Origin: Dysidea avara
Taxonomy: Eukaryota > Porifera > Demospongiae > Dictyoceratida > Dysideidae
DNA length: 64,000 bases
Reading direction: 5' to 3'
NCBI RefSeq assembly: GCF_963678975.1
Contig: NC_089276.1
Span: forward strand, 19,528,726 to 19,592,725
Both the position numbers and the translations under genes were made by a program. Below are positions 58,301 through 64,000 of the stretch, in pieces (positions within the stretch are counted from its first letter, which is position 1; each line of letters begins with the position of its first letter). The notes beneath the pieces were generated by a model. The model saw only the letters and a list, made by a program, of their open reading frames with translations. It was not told where the DNA came from and searched no databases.

Positions 58301-61300
58301 GAACTCTCTACAGGTGATTTGTTTGCAGCTGAACTCTCTACATGATGGTTTCTTTGTAGCTGAACTCTCCACAAGGTAAGTTCGTCTAGCTGATCTTTCT
58401 ACAGGGTGATTTGTTGTAGCTGAACTCTCTACAAGGAAACTTCTTCTAGCTGATCTCTCTACAGGGAGATTTGTTTGTAGCTGAACTCTCTACAAGGAAA
58501 CTTCTTCTAGCTGATCTCTCTACAGGGAGATTTGTTTGTAGTTGAATTCTCTACAGAGTGACTTGTTGTAGCTGAATTCTCTACAAGGTGACTTGTTTAT
58601 AGTTGAATTCTCTTCAGTGTGACTTATAATGTTCTGAATCTCTACAGCAACATATTTGTAGCTGAACTCTCTACAGGATGACTTGCTTGTGGCTGAATTG
58701 TCTATAAGATTAACTGTTTGTAGCTGAACTCCCTACAGAATAACTTGCAATGCCAAAGAAATTCTATAATGGAGTAAGTTATAAACGTAGCTGAATGCTT
58801 TATTAGGGTGACTGTTCTATTAGAGTATCTCGATCTCGCATATGCTACACGTAGTTGGCTTTGGAATCATAACTCAGTGGTTTGTAATCCGATTCTTCTG
58901 TACTACTGCAAGGACTTTCTATGATAATTATTCCAGCTACACTCCGATTTTCAGCTCACTGTTCTAAGCGGTTTGGCTGGTAGGCGTGAAAACTAATAGT
59001 TTTTTTATTCATAAAAGTCGATCGAGTAATTGTGACATAGGTTGGGGTTTGTGTCATATCTCGATGGCCTTTAACTGGATTCATTTCAAACCACAAAAAG
59101 GCACTCCTACGATAGTTACTCCATCTACATAGCAATTTTCAGCTCATTCCTTCAAGCGGTTTACCCTGTGGGCGTGACAGACCTTCGACCTTATTTTACG
59201 CAGATAATCGGTCATAACTCCGTGAATGTTCATCGGATTCCTACCAAACTTGGTACTGAGATTCGCCTTAATGAGCCCTTTAAGTGTGCCAGATTTCAGC
59301 CCGATCCAAGCACGCATTCGTGTTTTATTGCGGATTTTGCAAAGTGTGCAAAAAGAAGAAGTAGAAGAAGAAAAAAACGAAGAAAAAAAACCCAAACTTT
59401 AGCCGCTCGTATCTTGGAAATGGCTGAAGCGATTTTCTTCAAATTTGGTATGTAGACTTCCCTACCTCGCCGGCATTTCTGTAGCAACTTTGGTCGTAAT
59501 AGGATAAGGAATCACGGAGCTACAAAGGTGTGAAAATCGCGTTTACTTTCTTCCTGTAAATATACTCACGGTGTGGCGCGCCGGCTACTTGGGCCGCACG
59601 ACACACTACCGTGTGTCTTGATATGCATATATACATACATTCAAGCTGCCCTAAACAGAGTAATGCCTTGTCACTATTCTTACAGTATATACTGACTGTT
59701 GTTTCCTATTGAGATTAACATGGCCCAATACACTCATCAAACATGCCAGCAGTTTCTCACACATGTATAGGTGATTCACCCACGTTATAAGTTATGCTAC
59801 AGGCACTCATGCTTTAGCCTATATACCCACTAACCCTCAGCCTGTACCCTTTGAGCTTGTGCGTATATATCAGAAGTGCTTGTGGTATAACTATTACATA
59901 TGTACAGTCATATTGATAGTAGACACTAGCAGCTATAGACAATTACAATCAATTATTAAACCATAATCATCCCATGACAAACATATTGTTAACTGTACTT
60001 TTTAAAGTACATGTATAACATATGTGACCGGATTTGCAAAAGGTACCTTTTTCACACAAAAAATTTTGACCCATTTTTTGCACTTTGAAGCTTCATAACG
60101 TTTTAATCATTTCATATAATTGAATTTTCCATGAGTGTAGCCACAGTATTTGTCTGCATTTTGGTACTAAGAGCAAGATAATCAGTGTAAGGAGTCAAGT
60201 GTTACATCATTTTGTTTGCTGGTATGTAAAATGTGTGAAAAAGGTACCTTTTCGCAAATCCGGTCACATATACATATGTATATATACATGCAGATGAAGA
60301 AGTTGATGGATTTGCGTTTATGAGGCTAACTGAAGGTGACATTAAAGAGATGATACCAAAGAAAATTGGAATTGTCAAGAGACTATCTGCTCTTCAAGAA
60401 GAGGTTAGTCTCTTTTTTAGTAACGTAGTCTGTATTTCCTGTAGCTTGGCTTGAGGTAATTATAAGTAGGTATATTGGTAATTTGGATAAGAAAAATCTC
60501 CTCAAAGACAAGTCTTCACAAATCTGTCCATTGCCGCAGCCATTGTCAATTATGTTAGTGTACCATAATCATCATTATAAGCAAGTCTAATAAAAACTAC
60601 AGTAATATAGGTTTGTGATCTATGTATCATACAATGTAGTAAACGTTTACTCCAAGTTATGTATCTGTAAAATAATTACTATATCAATCACAATTTATGT
60701 CAATGTCGTAGATATTATGTATGTTCCATTATGCAACTTTGCTACTGAATAAATAGCAATCCTTGAAAACAATCCCCTTTGACATATTTGAAGGGTTTAG
60801 TCAAGAGGCAATAATATCTAGTGCACTACACCTAATATGGGTGCCACACATATGGCTTTTAAACTAAGGGACTTATATGTGGTTAACCATCAATTGAAAT
60901 CAGAGCTGGTACTTTGTAAAGAAATGGTTCCCCACTAGACCATTAACACAATTAAAGGGAGAACACCATTATAATACACAGTAGGTTACTTGATCTGGTG
61001 AGAAAAGAAAATGAGTGCACAATTTGTTTGCACTACAATTGTAGTGTACTATTAATGTATAAACATTGAGTCAGCTAGTATGTTATAGAATTTGTTGACT
61101 CACATGTAACCAATGAGCTACAGTGTACCTTTACAATATTATTACACAATCCTTTTTATATTTTAAAAGGTGTCTATGGCAACAACACAGAGCAATACTC
61201 CATCTCTACATGGAACAGTGAATGTTGTACCTATTCAAATAACAGCTGCTAAGAATCTATCAGGACTTACAACTGCAAGTGTCCATAACAATGAAGATAC

Positions 61301-61532
61301 TATGATCACTGGAGATGCTGCTAAAGTCACCACTTCTGGGGATGTTCTTCAATCTGTCACTACACCTAAGCCTGTGACTACTATGACTATTAGTGATGTC
61401 TTTGAACCTCCAACTGTAGATTACATTACAAAACCTATACTCACAGATGATTCTAATCCTCTTTGTACTGGAGATATGCCACCATCAGATAGTAATAATG
61501 TTTTATCAGCACCTGGTACTGCTGTTTCCAAG
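49236..61532 (+). CDS. SAM-domain protein gene, three exons found (3' end not certain)
   Basis: The exons are 49236-49341, 60294-60403 and 61170-61532. Joined, the first two give [55 protein letters not shown] and [17 protein letters not shown]. This is a SAM domain: Trp in the first helix, the xIDGxxLxxLTExDL-like core and the closing GxxxRLxxL helix. Exon 3 is Thr/Ser/Pro-rich and looks disordered. SAM domains mediate protein-protein oligomerisation or scaffolding. The exact role is unknown without the downstream exons. Intron 1 is about 10.9 kb and loaded with transposons. Intron 2 is 766 bp. Confidence 0.8.
49382..49487. mobile_element. 106-bp TAGTCTCGC mini-palindrome element
   Basis: TAGTCTCGCTTGCATGGCCA with GACCGCTCAG on the left pairs imperfectly with GCCGTTTGACCACGCGAGAC plus TA on the right. 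It lies 40 bp into intron 1 of the SAM-domain gene. The flanking 9 bp match at about 6 of 9 positions. Confidence 0.72.
49788..52640 (-). pseudogene. LINE ORF2, endonuclease C-terminus to 3' tail, decayed
   Basis: Minus-strand pieces in order are [20 protein letters not shown] (endonuclease end), [107 protein letters not shown] (intact FADD) and [17 protein letters not shown]. It continues, after a hAT insertion (50230-50756), with [20 protein letters not shown]. It ends in an (AAATA)-type tail at 49788-49812. Many stops are present. It lies antisense within intron 1 of the SAM-domain gene. Confidence 0.85.
50230..50756. mobile_element. 527-bp hAT element, CAGTGTTGGG ends, perfect 8-bp TSD
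   Basis: It starts CAGTGTTGGGATAGTTAC and ends GTAACGCGTTACCCCCAACA plus CTG. TTAATATG is duplicated exactly (50222-50229 and 50757-50764). The interior near the right end is rich in GTAACGCGTTAC / GTAATGCGTTAC palindromes, likely transposase-binding subterminal repeats. Removing it restores the LINE frame (CHIN joins NKLEAIQ), confirming the limits. Confidence 0.93.
52641..53773. other. Intron sequence with a diverged direct repeat
   Basis: GTGGAAATACCTTGCATATA at about 52802 and GTGGACATACTTTACACATA at about 53151, each followed by a CTCCAAGTTTGAGCCAAAA-like stretch, indicate a diverged duplication spaced about 350 bp. No gene was recognised. Confidence 0.45.
53778..54697. mobile_element. 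TIR element with ACTGTTAAAA ends (old)
   Basis: ACTGTTAAAACGAGGTGTT at the left and GGAATACTCCCTATTTTTAA then CAGTGCA at the right are inverted relatives. Both halves are rich in GGTGTT / AACACCC repeats. Another element (54087-54404) is nested inside. Limits and class (possibly CACTA-like) are uncertain. Confidence 0.45.
54087..54404. mobile_element. 318-bp miniature element, AGGCCATACCTATTTG ends
   Basis: AGGCCATACCTATTTGAAAA then GTTGTTGCTCGG at the left is repeated inverted at 54372-54404 (CCGAGCAACAATTTTTC, then AAATAGGTATGGCCT). No target duplication is obvious. Confidence 0.78.
54700..55574. other. Intron sequence, unassigned
   Basis: A minus-strand open stretch at 54636-54947 has no recognisable domain. 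Nothing else is supported. Confidence 0.35.
55575..55749. mobile_element. Truncated TGTGACC-family miniature element
   Basis: TTGTGACTGGATTTGCAAAG then GGATCTTTCACACATATCCA resembles the left half of the elements at 14730 and 60019. It is cut at the insertion point of the large hairpin element copy C, and its right half was not found. Confidence 0.55.
55750..56077. repeat. Long terminal palindrome module, copy C
   Basis: Near-perfect palindrome with arms as in 1503-1831. The loop orientation agrees with copy A once the element's orientation is taken into account. Confidence 0.9.
55751..59621 (-). mobile_element. Hairpin-minisatellite-palindrome element, family 1, copy C (complete, reversed)
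   Basis: This is the only uninterrupted full copy, about 3.87 kb. On the plus strand it opens with TCTAATCC after A (terminal palindrome 55750-56077), then the bridge (GGCCATAGGCCGGCTTTGG; CACAGGAAGAAGAAAAGATG), the minisatellite (56255-58745), the head and the GGCGCGCCGG...CACGACACACTACC hairpin, ending GA before T at 59622. The A|TC...hairpin...|T arrangement in this direction resembles Helitron ends. The terminal CTRR of canonical Helitrons is absent. It lies in intron 1 of the SAM-domain gene. Confidence 0.85.
56255..58745 (-). repeat. 31-bp minisatellite of element copy C (about 2.5 kb)
   Basis: The plus strand shows TTTGTAGCTGAACTCTCTAC plus a short variable part. Groups of about six to eight units (around 220-250 bp, for example beginning GGGCAATTTGTTTGTGGCTG at 56514, 57305 and 58160) recur in the same order, indicating higher-order repeats. 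Confidence 0.92.
59623..60018. other. Intron sequence, unassigned
   Basis: No exon or element end was recognised. Confidence 0.35.
60019..60272. mobile_element. TA-flanked miniature element, TGTGACC family, copy 3
   Basis: It begins CATATGTGACCGGATTTGCA and ends TTTTCGCAAATCCGGTCACA plus TATA. The inner arms (AGGTACCTTTTTCACACA) pair with each other. Its right end is only 21 bp from the start of SAM exon 2. Confidence 0.83.
60294..60403 (+). CDS. SAM-domain gene exon 2
   Basis: The acceptor ATATACATGCAG precedes phase-1 continuation (G+AT GAA GAA). It encodes [20 protein letters not shown] and [17 protein letters not shown], the second half of the SAM domain, and ends in phase 0 before donor GTTAGTCT. 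It is too short to appear as a long open frame. Confidence 0.83.
60404..61169. other. Intron 2 of the SAM-domain gene
   Basis: AT-rich intron with no recognisable repeat. Confidence 0.6.
61170..61532 (+). CDS. SAM-domain gene exon 3, Thr/Ser/Pro-rich
   Basis: The acceptor TATTTTAAAAG precedes 121 in-frame codons (phase 0-0), with donor GTGAGCAT after TCCAAG. The sequence ([20 protein letters not shown]..., [20 protein letters not shown]) has no folded domain and is likely a flexible linker. The frame happens to stay open past the donor to 61694, but the good donor argues for splicing. Confidence 0.72.
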
Positions 61533-62385
61533 GTGAGCATTTTAGGTGTCTATACAGGTGTATTTTTCATTCTGATTAATTCTTTATGCAGGTATACTTT
61601 TAAAATTAGAAATTGTAACTGGCCCTTGAACTTCTTAATCATCCTTACTTCAATAAAGCACATGCATATTGCATGTTATCTTTGTTGTTATTGATTAATG
61701 CTTTGTCACCTCTGACACATCTGATTGCCAATCATTTTCACCTTTCCTAGAATGTTATGATGTCTCTGAATAATGTTCATTGCCAACTTTCAGTGGTCAT
61801 CAGGCTGTTATTTAAGCCACAAAAAAATGTATTGAAGACATATGGGAATGAAATATAAGGCAACATAGTGCAGCAGTGAATAGAGTGCTACTGCTGAATA
61901 GCATCAAAAGTTGTCAGCTACCTAATAATGTCTCATTTAGCAATAGAAAACTAGAAAAATTCTGCTGTTTAAGCCTGGCAATTTAATTTATAAATAATAT
62001 TATTATTTCCAATACAATTTGTATGGGCTGAAGTAATACTACTGTATTGCATACAGGTAAAAACATTTCAAGCTACGAATAGCATCTAATCTGAACTGTG
62101 GTCACCTAAACATCAAACTTATACCTGACTTTAGCTGATTTGATATTGACATAGGTTGGCAAATTTTAGTTACCTGAATTTTGAAAGCCACAATTTTCAG
62201 TTGACAACATAATAAAGCCTACCACTGACAGGAGTTTCCCATCAAGAACAAAGTCATAATCTGTTGATACACCACATAATCAGGGGAATTCTCTGCATTT
62301 AACCACTCATAACCAGGGGAATTCCCTCCATATGACCAAACACTCACACACAGTACTTAGCTTTCTTACTCTCTATGTCAATCTT
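61533..62385. other. Probable intron 3, unassigned
   Basis: No clear exon was found. Confidence 0.4.
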
Positions 62386-62476
62386 TCTCTTTCTCTCTCT
62401 CTCTCTTTCTCTCTCTCACTCACTCACTCACTCACTCACTCACTCACTCACTCACCCACCCACCCACACACTCACC

Positions 62477-62567
<91 letters not shown>
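62386..62567. repeat. Compound (TC)n-(TCAC)n-(CA)n microsatellite
   Basis: Adjacent pure blocks of CT, ACTC, CCCA and CA repeats over about 180 bp. The Ser-Leu/His-Thr open frames across it are artefacts. Confidence 0.97.
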
Positions 62568-62569
<2 letters not shown>

Positions 62570-62655
62570 TTTAAGTATTCAACTTACCACCACTGGTAAT
62601 ACACAGAATCTAGTTCATTGTAATCTTTTTCTCCCTTTTACTGACACTTGTACAG

Positions 62656-62691
62656 TTTCTCGGCATGGTGAATGGCTTCCTTACCTTGTAA
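62656..62691 (+). CDS. Possible further exon of the SAM-domain gene
   Basis: A strong pyrimidine tract and acceptor (TCCCTTTTACTGACACTTGT then ACAG) precede 62656. Joined in phase 0 to exon 3 it would add FLGMVNGFLTL and stop at 62689-62691. Another frame from the same acceptor stays open for about 40 codons (SRHGEWLPYLVTQPIDYGDL and onward), which would need an intervening exon. Only transcript data can decide between these. Confidence 0.3.
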   Translation, partial: FLGMVNGFLTL

Positions 62692-62889
62692 CACAACCCA
62701 TAGATTACGGAGATCTACACAGAATCGGTTTCCGTGATTGTTACAAAGGATTAAAGTGGGAAATAATCAGATAACCTTCCAGAGCTCAATCCAACTAAGT
62801 ACAGTTATTCAGCACTCTTTGGGTATAAAAGATTTGTTAAGGTAGTTAGCTGAAACCTGCACCTTTTCTGATTAAAAAAGAAGAAAGAT

Positions 62890-63002
62890 TTTATTGTTAT
62901 TATTGTTATTAATGCTTTACAGTGACCAGCACTGAAGGTCTGACAGCAACATGTGCTGCAGCCTTAGGATTACCTACCTAACTTCAAGGACTTAGACTTA
63001 GT
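62890..63002 (-). mobile_element. 3' tail of a LINE/SINE-like element
   Basis: The minus strand reads AAGGCTGCAGCACATGTTGC, TGTCAGACCTTCAGTGCTGG and TCACTGTAAAGC, then an (AATAAC)-type tail, matching 37669-37752 and 10579-10655. Confidence 0.65.
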
Positions 63003-64000
63003 AACTTATAGCTGAAAAGGTGTAATAGAAAAGGGGCCAAAGTAAGGAAAAAATCCCTACAACCATAACAGCTAATGCCCTATTACACATAGAGAGGATA
63101 TAGCTACACCATCAGCTGGCTGGATAGCAGTACCAGACAATGTGCCACCCATCAGACATTGTGCCACTCACCCTACATCGGCTCTTCCCTCAAGCCACAA
63201 GTGTGATTTCATACAGATCACGTGACTATGTGATAATTTTTTTTTAAATTACACATTGTATTAATAGTTCAGTCATCAGTAGTATTCTTCAATATCTTTC
63301 CCTATTAAAAAGTCTAAATATGTTACTTTAAAACATTATTACACTAATACATGAATGCGGGCACATGAACACACACACACACATGCATACAGTGCATAAC
63401 ATCACAGTACAGCACAGCACGTATGGAAAAAACGACACAGTTGTCAGTATACAAGGAAATAAATAGATTAAGTAATTAATTAATTTAATTCATGGCAAAT
63501 TGTATATGCCATCACTACTGAAGGCACCAGACATGACAGTAATACCAGCTAAAATTAGAAAGAGACACACAGATAATGATTATGCAAAGCTGTGCACTAT
63601 ATTAGAGTGTTTTGTAAGCCTTTAACCATGTCCCGTGCTGTACACCCAAAGTTGGTAATGTGATCTCATTACTCAGTACACCAGCTAAAAAGAAAATATC
63701 AGCAGCCCTCAGCTCCATTTACTTCCCAAAAGATGAGTATTGGTCACAGCATAACATTACTGTAAGCTAAAGGAAGCGGTTGTAATTTATGAGTGGAATT
63801 AGTAACAGACAAAGCAAACCAGAATTCTTTAGAGAATAAAGCAAACTGCACTTTGTCAATGAGTGGTTTCAGGTTGACTTGCCAAAATAGAATTCCTGCT
63901 TGTGAGTGTGAACTGTGGTACTGTACATTCTGGCTTGCCTGGAAAAGGTAACCATCCTCCTAAAAGTATCGTCACATAATAGCCCTCCTTGATTGGTCTT
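63003..64000. other. No recognisable gene at the right edge
   Basis: It includes a short CA run at about 63368-63384. No exon of either host gene was recognised. Confidence 0.35.

Noticed and set aside
62332-62599. Ser/Leu and His/Thr-rich proteins
   Set aside because: They are translations of CT, CACT and CA microsatellites.

Overview
The window looks like nuclear DNA from a non-vertebrate metazoan. It is AT-rich, has spliced genes with animal-type domains (immunoglobulin, SAM), and is packed with short nonautonomous transposons, LINE fragments and microsatellites. The repeat style and the pogo-like/Ulp1 transposon remind me of sponge or cnidarian genomes. A demosponge is my best guess, but no single marker here proves it.

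Two host genes can be supported. (1) A minus-strand immunoglobulin-superfamily gene has nine recognisable exons between 33499 and 13312. Each exon encodes one Ig-like domain, and every internal boundary is phase 1. The last exon ends in a stop codon with no membrane segment. The 5' (signal peptide) exon was not found. (2) A plus-strand gene starts at 49236. Exons 49236-49341 and 60294-60403 together encode a SAM domain, and 61170-61532 encodes a Thr/Ser/Pro-rich linker. Its 11-kb first intron is filled with a LINE, hAT-type elements and a large hairpin/minisatellite element. The gene probably continues to the right.

Most of the rest is mobile DNA. From left to right: the end of a hairpin-minisatellite-palindrome element (1-1831); a decayed retroelement endonuclease copy (1990-2760) and a better copy with one stop codon (11821-12441); many TIR elements; a 3.3-kb TA-flanked transposon at 18363-21653 with a decayed pogo/Tigger-like DDE transposase and a convergent Ulp1-type cysteine protease gene; and a second copy of the hairpin element (26951-32796), with a different but identically organised element nested in it (about 30846-32300). 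From 35 to 49 kb lies a graveyard of LINE pieces interrupted by hAT and MULE-like miniature elements. Several of these have perfect 8- or 9-bp target duplications. A third copy of the hairpin element sits at 55751-59621 in the opposite orientation.

The most interesting material is the class of elements that have a short terminal hairpin with a GGTA loop at one end and a 330-385 bp near-perfect palindrome at the other. Two families are visible. A close second is the pogo-like transposon that also carries an Ulp1 protease. Repeat boundaries were read by eye, so expect errors of a few bases, and more for decayed copies.
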